Part shown: in pieces, positions 18,779 to 27,051 of the stretch
How positions within the stretch are numbered: position 1 is the stretch's first letter
Layout: every line of letters starts with the position of its first letter
Origin: Sorangium cellulosum
Lineage (GTDB): Bacteria > Myxococcota_A > Polyangia > Polyangiales > Polyangiaceae
Assembly (NCBI RefSeq): GCF_002950945.1
Contig: NZ_CP012673.1
Coordinates: forward strand, 372,001 to 436,000
Direction: 5' to 3'
DNA length: 64,000 nucleotides
Translations under genes and position numbers: made by a program
Notes under the pieces: generated by a model
What the model saw: only the letters and a program-made list of their open reading frames with translations
What the model was told of the DNA's origin: nothing
The model's database searches: none

Positions 18779-19573
18779 TCACGTCCGCCGGAGGTGGCGG
18801 AGGGTCGGGAGCTGCGATCTGCGAAGGAGGCGCGCGAGCCCGTTCGTGGTCCGGACACGGGCGCCGAGCGGCTCGGGGTAGTCGGATTCATCGAGGACCC
18901 GTAACCACGGGAACGACTCGACGCCGCCGCCGCTCCGGTGGAGCTCCACGTGGCGCGCGCGCCTCGCCGTGGCGGGACGGAGGTGGAGAGACGGAGTCGC
19001 GTCGAGCAGGAGCTCCACGCCTGTCGCGAGGCGCAGGGAGGCCTGGGTCAAGAAGGCGGAGATGCGCTCGGGGCCGAGCTGGGAGAAGAGGCCGAGGCCG
19101 AGGATCAACGTGGGCCAGCCCTGCGCCTCGGAGAGCTGATCGATCCAGTGATCGCAGCCGGGGGACGCGGCGACGAGCGCGTACCGCGGCGTCCGGGGCG
19201 CGCGCCGGAGCTTCCACGCGATCACGCGGGGTACGTCGATGTCGATCCAGTGGAGCAGGCCATTGTCGACGCGCGAGAAGCGCGTGCACGGCCCGGAGAA
19301 GAGCCCGATGGCCAGCCCGTCCGGGTGACGGCGGAAGAAGTCGCGCACGACGTCGTCCACGAGCCGCGTGCGGGCCGCGAGCGGGCGGAGCTCCTGCTCC
19401 GTGAAGCCCGCGCGCTCGAGGTCGAGCACGCGGGCGAGATGGCGCGCTTCGTCGTCGCGGAACCCGAGGTCTGGAAGCGCGTCGGACGCATAGGCGCACG
19501 CGGCGACGCCCGCCAGCTCGCGCCGAGCAAACGAGGGGGCTGTATCGATGATGAAAGTCATTTTCATTTTCAT
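18779..19573 (-). CDS. SAM-dependent methyltransferase, LCMT/TcmP-like
   Basis: A 264-residue protein resembling the leucine carboxyl methyltransferase/TcmP O-methyltransferase family. The clues are GLFSGPCTRFSRVDNG followed by LLHWIDIDVPRVIAWK, which match the family's GCGLDTR...DNG...W-DLDLP pattern, and ILGLGLFSQLGPERISAFL later on. The first glycine motif is degenerate (GLFSGPCTR), so AdoMet binding should not be assumed. Members methylate small molecules such as polyketides, or C-terminal carboxylates. Start at 19573 (MKMKMTF) is the first of three in-frame ATGs. It may be co-transcribed with the S4 gene downstream (130-base gap). Confidence 0.75.
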   Translation of the reverse strand: MKMKMTFIIDTAPSFARRELAGVAACAYASDALPDLGFRDDEARHLARVLDLERAGFTEQELRPLAARTRLVDDVVRDFFRRHPDGLAIGLFSGPCTRFSRVDNGLLHWIDIDVPRVIAWKLRRAPRTPRYALVAASPGCDHWIDQLSEAQGWPTLILGLGLFSQLGPERISAFLTQASLRLATGVELLLDATPSLHLRPATARRARHVELHRSGGGVESFPWLRVLDESDYPEPLGARVRTTNGLARLLRRSQLPTLRHLRRT

Positions 19574-19675
19574 GACAGATCTGGGCGTCCTCTGTCAAGC
19601 CGACAAGCCGAGCCGGTGACCCAGCCCGCTACCGCCCTCTCCCAGCGAGGGCGACCGCACCCTGGCCTCGTTCGC

Positions 19676-19716
19676 CCCGTCGTTCTTTGACGCAATGCGT
19701 CATTGGCGGCGACGGG
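19676..19716. promoter_or_regulatory. Extended palindrome upstream of methyltransferase/S4 genes
   Basis: TGACGCA-A-TGCGTCA (19688-19702) is a perfect 7-bp dyad with a one-base centre, flanked by a second pair, CCCGTCG (19676-19682) and CGACGGG (19710-19716). It lies about 115 bases before the methyltransferase start and after the gamma-glutamyltransferase stop. It could be an operator for a dimeric regulator or a termination hairpin. No other feature is seen in the 317-base gap 19574-19890. Confidence 0.4.
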
Positions 19717-19890
19717 ATGTGCGTTGCGTTGGGGTGTTCGCGCGCTCGCCCACAGGAGCGCCGAGCCCCGCTCGTCGACGCCCAGCCTCGCCAGGTCGAC
19801 ACCCGCGGGCTCGTGACCGCAGGCGCAGGCGCCTCGCGGAGGCTCACGATGGCGTTGGGCTGGTATCGCGGGCAGGGCCGGGGGCCCGGC

Positions 19891-21813
19891 CTACGGCGCG
19901 TGCTCGACCATCGCGCTCCCGCCTTGGCGGCGGACCGGCTCGGCGACCGCGGTCACCGTGCCGTCGCCGTGGAAGCGGAGCGCGGTGGCCGCGCCGATCT
20001 CGCCTCCGGTCGTGTTCGCATCGGAGAACACGTGTCCCAGGGCCCTGAGCCCCTCGGCCTCCGGCGTGACCAGGAACGCCGCCTCCGCGTCGCTCGACCC
20101 GTCGCCGGCGTTGCGCTGCGAGATGCGCGGCGCCGCGAGGGCCTTGTCGATCGGCAGGCCCAGATCGATGGTGCCGACCAGGATCTGCAGCACCGTGGTG
20201 ATGATGGTGGACCCGCCCGGCGAGGCGAGGGCGAGCTCGGGCTTGCCGTCCTTCATGACGAGCGTCGGGCTCATGCTGCTGCGCGGCCGCTTGCCCGGCT
20301 CGGCCACGTTCGGGTGCGGCGCCGCCGGATCGGACGGGATGTTGAAATCGGTGAGCTCGTTGTTCAGCAGGAATCCATGGCCGGGGACGACCATGCCATT
20401 GCCGCCCTCGCGCTCGATGGTGCACGTGTAGGACACGATGTTGCCGGATGTGTCGCTGATCGTGATGTGCGTCGTCTCGTTGTCCCCCGCGTCGTTCGGT
20501 CCGGCGCCCCCCTTCCTCGCTGACCGGCCGCCCCCCGGCGAGGGGCTCGGGTCGGTCTGGAACACGAACGGGTCGCCGGGCGCGGCCGCGCTGGTCGGGG
20601 CCTCGGAGAGGGCGATCAGGTCTCGCCGGGAGTCGGCGTAGTCCTTCGAGAGCAGCCCTGCGACGGGGGCCTCCACGAACTCGGGATCGCCGAGGAAGGT
20701 GCCCCGGTCCGCGAACGCGAGGCGCGAGGCGCCGAGGTAGCGGTGCAGCACCTCGACGGGCGTGAGGGTCGCGAGGTCGAAGCCCTCGAGCAGGTTGAGC
20801 GCCTCCGCCACGGTGATCCCACCGCTGCTCGGCAGGCCCACGCCGTGGATGGTGTAGTCCCGGTACGTCGTCGAGAGCGCCGGGCGGACGCGGACCTCGT
20901 AGTCCTGCAGATCGGAGGGCGCGATCACCCCGGGTCGGACCTTGAGCGTGCTCCCGGGCTCGATCGGGGGCTCGAGGACGGCCGCGACGATGGCCTCGGC
21001 GATCTCTCCTTCGTAGAAGGCCTTCTCTCCTCCGTCGGCGATGAGGCGGTAAGTCCTGGCGAGATCAGGATTCTTGAAGATCGTGCCGACGGGCCGCGCC
21101 TCACCGTCGGGCTCGAGGAAGAGCTCCTTGCTGCTCGTGATCGCCTGGAAGCGCGCCAGGTTCCGGCCGGTCTGTTCGAAGAAGGTCTGGTCGATCTCGA
21201 ACCCCGCCTCGGCGACCTGGATGGCCCGCTGGAGCACGTCCTTGAGCCCGAGGGTCCCGTAGCGGCGGAGCGCCTCGCTCCATCCCCGCACGGTGCCGGG
21301 CACGCCGACCGACAGGCCGCTCGTCGCGAGCTCGTCGAGCGCGATCGGGGCGCCGTTCTCGTAAAAGGAGCTCGCCTCGAGCCCTGAAGGCGCGGTCTCG
21401 CGGTGGTCGATCGCGACCACCTTCTTCTCGGCGGCGAGGTAGACGAGCATGAAGCCGCCGCCGCCCACGCCGCACGAGAACGGGTCCGTCGCGCCGAGCA
21501 CGCCCGCCGCCGCGACCGCGGCGTCCACGGCGTTACCGCCTTTCTTCAGGACCTCGATGGCGGCCAGGCTGCCGCGCAGATCGACCGTCGCCGCCGCGCC
21601 GCCCCGCCCGGTGGCCGTCGGCGCGATCGTCGGCGGCTCGGCGAAGAGGTCGTCCTCCGTCCCGGTCCCGCCGCCGTCGGGCTCCGCGCCCGCGTCGCCG
21701 TTCCCTGGCTCGCCGCGGCTCACCGGGGCGAGCTTCTCGTTCGGGCTGCAGGCGGCGCACAGGGCGAGGAGGCCGAGCGTGGCGAGGTGATTCTTGCATC
21801 GGGCCATGCCCAC
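19891..21813 (-). CDS. ggt: Gamma-glutamyltransferase lipoprotein
   Basis: A 640-residue gamma-glutamyltranspeptidase, which cleaves or transfers the gamma-glutamyl group of glutathione and similar peptides in the periplasm. The signal peptide ends in a lipobox (LLALCAAC), followed by a Gly/Asp-rich linker. The core starts with the family block GGNAVDAAVAAAGVLGATDP and GVGGGGFMLVY. Autoprocessing should occur before Thr447 in NETTHITISD, giving a heavy chain and a small chain of about 194 residues; the following SGNIVSYTCTIE motif and PGKRPRSSMSPT oxyanion/pocket block are present. All signs are of an active enzyme. It ends 317 bases before the next gene on the same strand. Confidence 0.95.
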   Translation of the reverse strand: MGMARCKNHLATLGLLALCAACSPNEKLAPVSRGEPGNGDAGAEPDGGGTGTEDDLFAEPPTIAPTATGRGGAAATVDLRGSLAAIEVLKKGGNAVDAAVAAAGVLGATDPFSCGVGGGGFMLVYLAAEKKVVAIDHRETAPSGLEASSFYENGAPIALDELATSGLSVGVPGTVRGWSEALRRYGTLGLKDVLQRAIQVAEAGFEIDQTFFEQTGRNLARFQAITSSKELFLEPDGEARPVGTIFKNPDLARTYRLIADGGEKAFYEGEIAEAIVAAVLEPPIEPGSTLKVRPGVIAPSDLQDYEVRVRPALSTTYRDYTIHGVGLPSSGGITVAEALNLLEGFDLATLTPVEVLHRYLGASRLAFADRGTFLGDPEFVEAPVAGLLSKDYADSRRDLIALSEAPTSAAAPGDPFVFQTDPSPSPGGGRSARKGGAGPNDAGDNETTHITISDTSGNIVSYTCTIEREGGNGMVVPGHGFLLNNELTDFNIPSDPAAPHPNVAEPGKRPRSSMSPTLVMKDGKPELALASPGGSTIITTVLQILVGTIDLGLPIDKALAAPRISQRNAGDGSSDAEAAFLVTPEAEGLRALGHVFSDANTTGGEIGAATALRFHGDGTVTAVAEPVRRQGGSAMVEHAP

Positions 21814-22241
21814 GGACCCTAGCAGGGCTTACCCGCACAGGGGGAAGCACCGTTGGTGCAGGGTGTTAATTGCTGCCCAGCAAGCAGCGCTGCCTGCGCG
21901 CGACGACGTCAGCCGTCCGCGGCGCACAGACGCGTAAGCTACTTCTCAATGTACTGCTGAGCTCGCACGATCCCGCAGGCCCATTCCCGGGCGACCCCCG
22001 AGCGCGAGGGCGACCAGCGCCAGGGCCACCGCGACGCTCTCGATCCGCTGCTGCGAGCTGCGGGGCGGTTCGTGACGTGGTGCCGGATCGCGCACGCAGA
22101 TCACGTGGCGTGACGACTCGAGGGAGGTGCCCGGAATTGAAGAGGTGGACGCGGTTGCTCCGGCCCCTGCGGACCCCCCGCAGGAGCTTGGCGCGCCGCT
22201 CGAGGAGTCAGCATGGCTGCAATCACCCGAGAGACGATCCG
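21814..22241. other. Intergenic region, no gene seen
   Basis: The 428 bases between the divergent gamma-glutamyltransferase and Rpn-like genes hold no frame with protein-like composition. The region just upstream of 22242 has a weak Shine-Dalgarno (gagagacgatcc). Promoters for both genes must lie here, but no good match was found. Confidence 0.4.
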
Positions 22242-23138
22242 ATGCCCTCAGTAACCCATGAAGCCCTGGTGGAGCTGTTCAAGAACCGGCCGACGCTGGC
22301 CGCCGAGATGCTGCAAGATGCGCTCGGCCAGCCGGTCCCTCCCTTCACGGAGGCGCGTGTCGAGTCCTCCGATCTTGCCGAGATCGTTCCCTCGGACCGC
22401 CGGGCGGACGCCGTGCTCGTGCTGCTGGTCGGCGAGCAGCAGCGACGCGCGATGGCGATCGTCGTCGAGGTCCAGCTCGGGGTGGACCCCGATAAGCCGT
22501 ACGTCTGGCCGGTGTACGTCGTCCAGACGAGGGCCCGGCACCGCTGCCCGACCCGGCTGCTCGTCGTGACGATCGATGCGGACATGATGAGGTGGTGCTC
22601 GCGGCCGATCGACACGGGCCACCCCGGCTTGACGCTGACGCCGCTCGTGCTCGGCCCCGCGGGCGTCCCGGTCGTCACCGACGCCGAGCAGGCGAAGGCG
22701 GCGCCCGAGGTGGTCGTGCTCTCGGCCATGGTGCACGGGCAGGGCGAGGCGGGGGAGGCGATCGGCGTGGCGTTCCTGGCGGCTTCAGCCGGGCTCGATG
22801 AGGAGCGGCGCGCCGTGTACGGGGACCTGGTGCTATCCTCGCTGAACGCAGCGGCGAGGCGGACGTTGGAGGCGATGATGAAGAGCGGATACGAGTTTCA
22901 GAGTGAATTCGCGCGCAGCTACGTGGCCAAGGGCCGACGGGAGGGTCGCCAGGAGGGGATCCTCGAAGCCAAGGCGCACGACGTGCTCACCTTCCTCGAG
23001 GCCCGCGGGCTGGAGGTCCCTGGCGAGGTCCGGGAGCGCGTGCTCGCGAGCACCGACCTGGCCGAGCTGGACCGCTGGATCCGCCGCGCCGCGGTCGTCA
23101 GCGACGCCAGGGAGCTGCTCGCAACGACCGGCTCCTGA
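22242..23138 (+). CDS. Rpn/YhgA-like PD-(D/E)XK nuclease-family protein
   Basis: A 298-residue protein of the type annotated as Rpn-like nuclease or putative transposase. The N-terminal part has a recognisable core: ADAVLVLL with Asp56, then AIVVEVQLG with Glu76 and Gln78, fitting the D...ExQ variant of PD-(D/E)XK nucleases, and YVVQTRARHRCPTRLLVVT. The C-terminus has the basic repeat KGRREGRQEGILEAKAHDVL and a helical tail, seen in many of these proteins. Rpn proteins promote RecA-independent recombination and some are defence-linked; here the role is unknown. The long upstream open frame is not coding. It stands alone, with no operon partner. Confidence 0.75.
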   Translation: MPSVTHEALVELFKNRPTLAAEMLQDALGQPVPPFTEARVESSDLAEIVPSDRRADAVLVLLVGEQQRRAMAIVVEVQLGVDPDKPYVWPVYVVQTRARHRCPTRLLVVTIDADMMRWCSRPIDTGHPGLTLTPLVLGPAGVPVVTDAEQAKAAPEVVVLSAMVHGQGEAGEAIGVAFLAASAGLDEERRAVYGDLVLSSLNAAARRTLEAMMKSGYEFQSEFARSYVAKGRREGRQEGILEAKAHDVLTFLEARGLEVPGEVRERVLASTDLAELDRWIRRAAVVSDARELLATTGS

Positions 23139-23415
23139 GCGCGTGCAGCCTTGGGAAGCGCCGAGCGGCCGTCCCGCCGAGACGCTACCGCAGCGCCCTG
23201 TGTGCCTACCTCGGGAGCACGGTGGCTACGCGCTCGGCTGCCTGACACAAGCACGCTTTCGAAGCGCGGCCCGCGGCGCGGGTCGTCGTGGATGAACCCA
23301 CCGACGGGCGGCCTCACGAATGCCGGCCTCGGCGCAGCAGGAACGCGCGCAAGCGAGCTCCGGCCTCCAGGTCGTGGAGCCCACGGCCGGACCGGCTGCG
23401 CCTGGCACGCGGCGG

Positions 23416-24036
23416 TCAGCCTGTTGCCGTGACGCGACGCAGCCAGCCGGACAGGTCGCGGTCGAGCGCGTCCCTGCACTGATCGAGCCCGTGCCGGCTG
23501 CCCGGGTAAAGCAGAAGCTCCTTCGGCTCGCGAGCGCGCGCGTGAAGGTCGAGCGAGCCTCTGGCCGGCAGGACCTCGTCGGCCTCCCCGTGGACGAAGA
23601 GGATCGGCCGCGGGCTTACCTGCGCCACCTGCGACGTTCCCGCCGTCTGGCTGGACAGGGCCGCGACCGCGATCACCGCCGGGCTCTGCACGGCAGCGCC
23701 GATCACCACGGCGCCCCCGAACGAGTGGCCGACCAGGACGATGCGGCGCTTGCCCAGCGTCTGGAGGTACGTGATCCCGGTCAGGACGTCGGCCACACAC
23801 GGCGCCAGGCGGCCGGGGTAGCGGTAGTCGAGCTCCAGCGAGGCGAGCCCTTCCGGCCGGAGCTGCTCGGCCAGGCGATCGTAGATGCCGCCCGCCGGGC
23901 CGCCGAGACCGCCGCCCGCGCCGAACACCCAGAGGACGGCGGTGTCGCCGGCGCACGGGTGCAGGCGGGCGTTGACCTCGCCGGCCTGCGTCTCCAGGCG
24001 GAGGGGATGGCTGCCGGGCTGTTGCTGGTCTGTCAT
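23416..24036 (-). CDS. Small alpha/beta hydrolase (dienelactone-hydrolase-like)
   Basis: A 206-residue alpha/beta hydrolase without a signal peptide. The start ATG at 24036 has aagggagtcccctc upstream. The oxyanion region is VFGAGGGLGGPAGG, the nucleophile Ser lies in LVGHSFGGAVV, the acid in FVHGEADEVLP and the His in YPGSRHGLDQC, giving a full Ser-Asp-His triad. The short length and motif style resemble dienelactone hydrolases and small esterases of the KAF/DLH type. Substrate unknown. Immediately upstream lies a scar containing fragments of other genes (24100-24430). Confidence 0.85.
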   Translation of the reverse strand: MTDQQQPGSHPLRLETQAGEVNARLHPCAGDTAVLWVFGAGGGLGGPAGGIYDRLAEQLRPEGLASLELDYRYPGRLAPCVADVLTGITYLQTLGKRRIVLVGHSFGGAVVIGAAVQSPAVIAVAALSSQTAGTSQVAQVSPRPILFVHGEADEVLPARGSLDLHARAREPKELLLYPGSRHGLDQCRDALDRDLSGWLRRVTATG

Positions 24037-24206
24037 GAGGGGACTCCCTTGCTCTCGGGCGCAACGTGGGGCTCTCGGGCGCAAGGCGGAACGTGGCGCG
24101 CCGCAAGAACGAGCTGCGGCTGAAGTGCTGCTTGCCGGCGAACTTGCGGATGAACGGCGAGCCGCCGAGGTACTGCAGCAGCGTCGCGTGGAGCGACCCG
24201 TCGCAG
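24037..24206 (-). pseudogene. Unidentified gene fragment beside duplicated segment
   Basis: On the minus strand between 24206 and about 24063 one frame reads HGCDGSLHATLLQYLGGSPF then IRKFAGKQHFSRSSFLRR, which looks like genuine protein but has no start and runs into the leader of the hydrolase gene. I cannot name the family. A 14-base direct repeat (gctctcgggcgcaa) at 24053 and 24070 lies at its end. It appears to be a gene remnant joined to the duplicated segment at 24207. Confidence 0.35.
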
Positions 24207-24430
24207 CCATGCCTCGTTCGTCAACGCGACGTTGCGCTTCGTGGGTTTCGGGCCCGTCCGCGAGACCACGTTCTTCAATCAGAAGACCCGGACCCCCGAG
24301 CAACGAGCGGCCTGGCTCCAGGAGATGGAGCGCATCGGCGAGCGGGATGCGCGGCAATCTCGCGCCAGATCCCCGCGCACGCTGGCTGTGGCGTGACGTC
24401 GCCTCGATCGCCGGCGACCTGAGCCACGCC
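24207..24430 (+). pseudogene. Truncated duplicate of quinone oxidoreductase 3' end
   Basis: A second copy of 17713-17936, about 95 percent identical, encodes only the C-terminal part of the flavodoxin-fold oxidoreductase (FVNATLRFVGFGPVRETTFF onward to a TGA at 24394-24396) and 34 bases beyond. The 5' two thirds of the gene are missing, so it cannot make the enzyme. Mismatches are spread along the block and several change amino acids, indicating free drift after duplication. Confidence 0.85.
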
Positions 24431-24490
24431 GTCGCCCGCGGTCGCGCGCGGGGGCCGGGCCGGCTCACCGGCCCTCCGGCCGCCCGCGGC

Positions 24491-24838
24491 TCAGAACTCC
24501 GTGCAGAAGCTGTCGATGCACCGGAAACTGAGGCGGGGTCCGCCTACGTTGGAGCACGGCACGTCGTGCTGATAGTAGTACAGCGAGGTACGCCCGCTGT
24601 AGACGATGGGGCCGGGGACGCAGCTCAGGTACGATTGCCCCACCTTCGTCGTGAAGTTTTCGTCGGAGTAGTAGATGTTGAGCACCGAGCTGATCGGGAG
24701 CGCCTGCGGCATCTCGGCGACGTCCTCGCCCTCGGCGTCCTCCGGGCTCTCCGGCGCCAGGGCGCAGGCGGCCAGGAGGGCGGGGAGGATCAGGGTCACG
24801 CTGTACGGAAGAGCCTTGCGAACGAGCTTCACGATCAC
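24491..24838 (-). CDS. Small lipoprotein, DUF6289-like
   Basis: About 115 residues from a GTG start at 24838, chosen because agcgaggt sits just upstream; an ATG at 24874 would add 12 residues with no signal character. The signal peptide (VKLVRKALPYSVTLILPALL) ends in a lipobox LLAAC. A short acidic spacer EDAEGEDVAEMPQ is followed by a beta-rich domain with NIYYSDENFTTKVGQSYLSC and three more Cys near the end. The YYSD...VG...LSC pattern recalls the DUF6289 family of small exported proteins found widely in myxobacteria and actinobacteria. Function unknown. Confidence 0.7.
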   Translation of the reverse strand: MIVKLVRKALPYSVTLILPALLAACALAPESPEDAEGEDVAEMPQALPISSVLNIYYSDENFTTKVGQSYLSCVPGPIVYSGRTSLYYYQHDVPCSNVGGPRLSFRCIDSFCTEF

Positions 24839-25016
24839 GATGTACCTCGCTGGGGGTTGATTTCCGCGAGCCATCTTCGCGGATTCATACCTCCTTACGC
24901 AGCCCCGGCCGGGTGGTTTCACCGCAGCGGGCCAGCGCACGAAATCGCCGGCAGCCCCTTCGCCGGGCGCAAAGGCCGGCCATCTGCGACCCGCCCAACG
25001 TCGTGATCATGCGAAG

Positions 25017-25910
25017 TTAGCCGGCACGTTTCAGCAACGCCTCCAACCGGCTCTTCAGCGCCGAAGGGTCGCGATGCAAGTGGTAGGAATAAAGCCATTG
25101 CCGGCGCCGGGAACCGAAGTGAAGAAATCCAGACGTGCGCCTGTAGGGTTCGATCCGTACGGGCAACGCGTCCTCGACCGACTCCTGCCACTTGAGCGGA
25201 TCGTATGTCGCCGGTTTCGTCAGATCGTCCAGAATACATGCAATCTTTGATTCTGTAATGAGCAGCCAGGTCTTCTGAAAGCTGTTTTCATATACAAGTA
25301 TCGGGCCGTCGATCGGTTTCTCTCGGTCTCGGTCGCGAGTCGATACGACTTGAACTACTCCAGCGGCAGACAGGAATCCGGCCGCGTCACGGTAAGTCGG
25401 CATTGCGGGCGTCGCCTGTCGAACTGTCCGTGCCGGACGCGCTCCAGATCTAATCTCGCTCACGAGTGTTCTGATGCCGCGTGCAACCGAGGTCCAAGCT
25501 TCATCCCGATGTGTCCATGACGCAACCGGCTTTGCGTCCTGCGGCAGCGCGCTCAGCCCAGCGAATGGAGCGTCGCTCCACTCGCAGGATCTAACTACGA
25601 CGGGAACGAGTCGTGCGTCGCCGCGGTCATGTCGCTCGACCGCGCGACGCATCTCGATGTCCCAGCAGTAGTCGGAGTCGAGAAATGATGCGCTCACCAG
25701 CAGCACGATAATATCGGCCTCGTTGAGCGCTTGAGCCACGCGAGATTCTACGGCCTCTCCTGGGGGAATTGAACGGAAGCTCCATGTTTCGACGAGTCCT
25801 GCCCCACGCATACCGGCCAGCGCCATATCAAATTCCTGGCGGTATGCCTCGTCCTCGATCGAGTAGCTGCAGAAGACTTTGACGGGACGAGCAGGCGGCG
25901 AGGTCAGCAT
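25017..25910 (-). CDS. TIR-domain protein with C-terminal PH-like domain
   Basis: A 297-residue protein. Residues about 10-150 form a TIR domain: VKVFCSYSIEDEAYRQEF, IPPGEAVESRVAQALNEADI, then VSASFLDSDYCWDIEMRRAV, in which Glu86 takes the place of the catalytic Glu of NAD-cleaving TIR domains. The SPALP-like end WTHRDEAWTSVARGI also matches bacterial TIR proteins. Residues about 171-297 look like a separate beta-rich domain ending in an amphipathic helix (ALKSRLEALLKRA), similar in outline to a PH-like domain; that assignment is inference. Codon use is less GC-biased than its neighbours, with rare codons such as ata and aga, suggesting transfer. The metalloprotease gene ends 119 bases upstream on the same strand, so the two may form an operon. 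A defence role through NAD depletion is plausible. Confidence 0.85.
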   Translation of the reverse strand: MLTSPPARPVKVFCSYSIEDEAYRQEFDMALAGMRGAGLVETWSFRSIPPGEAVESRVAQALNEADIIVLLVSASFLDSDYCWDIEMRRAVERHDRGDARLVPVVVRSCEWSDAPFAGLSALPQDAKPVASWTHRDEAWTSVARGIRTLVSEIRSGARPARTVRQATPAMPTYRDAAGFLSAAGVVQVVSTRDRDREKPIDGPILVYENSFQKTWLLITESKIACILDDLTKPATYDPLKWQESVEDALPVRIEPYRRTSGFLHFGSRRRQWLYSYHLHRDPSALKSRLEALLKRAG

Positions 25911-26029
25911 GCGAAGTTCTTCTTTATATTGGAGTGTCCAGTTCGATAGCTGCTGGCAGGACCGGCCAACGTCGAGCGTGTCCTGCGAGGCTTGTCGCGC
26001 CGGCGTGGGTCGGTTCGCGCTCGCGAACG

Positions 26030-26716
26030 TTACCCGCCGGGGATCGCCTGCAACCCACCCTCGATCCTGCCCGACCGGATCACCCGGACAAGCCGTTGCC
26101 GCTGCGCCGGGTCCCACGACTTGCGTCCACTCCAGAACCACCTGAGATCGCGCCGGGTGGGCGAGGGAAACCTACGGAGAAAAGCGCTTCCGTCCGCCAT
26201 GTAGTTGCCTAGATCCAGTTCGTGCCCGAGCCGGGCCAACATGTGACCCAGCTCGTGCGCGGCGACGTTGCCGGCCGCTCGGGCGAGCTCCGGCTCTCCG
26301 TTCTCGAAGACCGGCTCGGTCTGCGACATGTAGTCGATCTCGAGCCGCGCCGGTTCCCGGTCAAGCGGTGACCCGCCCCGGTAGCGCGAGGGCACCAGGA
26401 CCCCGCGCGGTCCGCCGCCGACCCGCATTTCGAGCAACGCGCCCACGTAGACGGCCGCGCCCCCTTCGTCACCGAGGATCAGTCCTATGTTGCTGCCGCC
26501 GATGAACCGCTCACCGAGCCTGAGCCGGTTGCCCACGAAGGTGATCGCCAGCTGATCGTCAAGAGGAGCACCGCTCATCGGGGAGCCGGCAACCACATTC
26601 AACGGCCTCCCGGCCTCCTCGGCCAGCCCCTCGAAGGCCTCGGTCACGGTCCGGATCAGAACATCGGTCGGTCGGACCCGGTGGGGATCGCGAAGGATGA
26701 TGTTGAAGTCGGTCAT
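26030..26716 (-). CDS. Predicted zinc metalloprotease (metzincin-like)
   Basis: A 228-residue cytosolic protein; the start ATG at 26716 follows aggataggagcctcc. The zinc site is HELGHMLARLGHELDLGNYM (residues 154-173): HExxH gives His154, Glu155 and His158, and His165 is the likely third ligand, one residue further than in a classic metzincin; Met173 could be the Met-turn. The N-terminal half (LIRTVTEAFEGLAEEAGRPL) precedes a beta-rich region. No signal peptide or prodomain is visible. It is placed directly upstream of the TIR gene on the same strand. It may be the sensor or effector partner of the TIR protein; that is an inference from position. Confidence 0.75.
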   Translation of the reverse strand: MTDFNIILRDPHRVRPTDVLIRTVTEAFEGLAEEAGRPLNVVAGSPMSGAPLDDQLAITFVGNRLRLGERFIGGSNIGLILGDEGGAAVYVGALLEMRVGGGPRGVLVPSRYRGGSPLDREPARLEIDYMSQTEPVFENGEPELARAAGNVAAHELGHMLARLGHELDLGNYMADGSAFLRRFPSPTRRDLRWFWSGRKSWDPAQRQRLVRVIRSGRIEGGLQAIPGG

Positions 26717-26768
26717 GGAGGCTCCTATCCTCTGGCTCGGATGCAGCTCCCCGGAAGCCTACCACCGA

Positions 26769-26925
26769 ACGGCGACGCGCGCTGGCGCGCTTGACGCTGC
26801 GGCGAGAGAGGCGCTGCTGCGATACGTCTCGCGGCCACCGATCGCGCAGGACCACGTCGCGCTGCAGAAGGACGGGCTCTCCCTCACTGCGCTCAGAACC
26901 GCGTCGCGCGCCGAGGCGACGCGCA
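26769..26925 (+). pseudogene. Relic of IS91/ISCR-type transposase
   Basis: The plus strand encodes RAGALDAAAREALLRYVSRP followed by PIAQDHVALQKDGLSLTAL before the frame drifts. The phrase GLxRLLRYxxRPPIAxERL...DG is a hallmark of the C-terminal part of Y2-type (IS91/IS801/ISCR) transposases. Nothing of the catalytic core remains and no ends are recognisable. It lies in the 335-base gap between the divergent metalloprotease and DUF417 genes, marking this patch as a site of past insertion. Confidence 0.65.
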
Positions 26926-27051
26926 GGTACGTGCGGGGCAGATCCGGCCCAAAAAATCCCGCGGCTTCACGTCGGGGGTAAGAGCCGAGGACCTGGCGGC
27001 GTCTCATGGACGCGGCGTGAGTGCCGCTTTCAACCGGTCGAGGAGGCCAGC

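Noticed and set aside
21870..22241. N-terminal extension of the Rpn-like protein by 124 residues
   Set aside because: Extension is Arg/Pro-rich and not protein-like; ATG 22242 fits the known N-terminal pattern (THEALVELFKNRPTLA).
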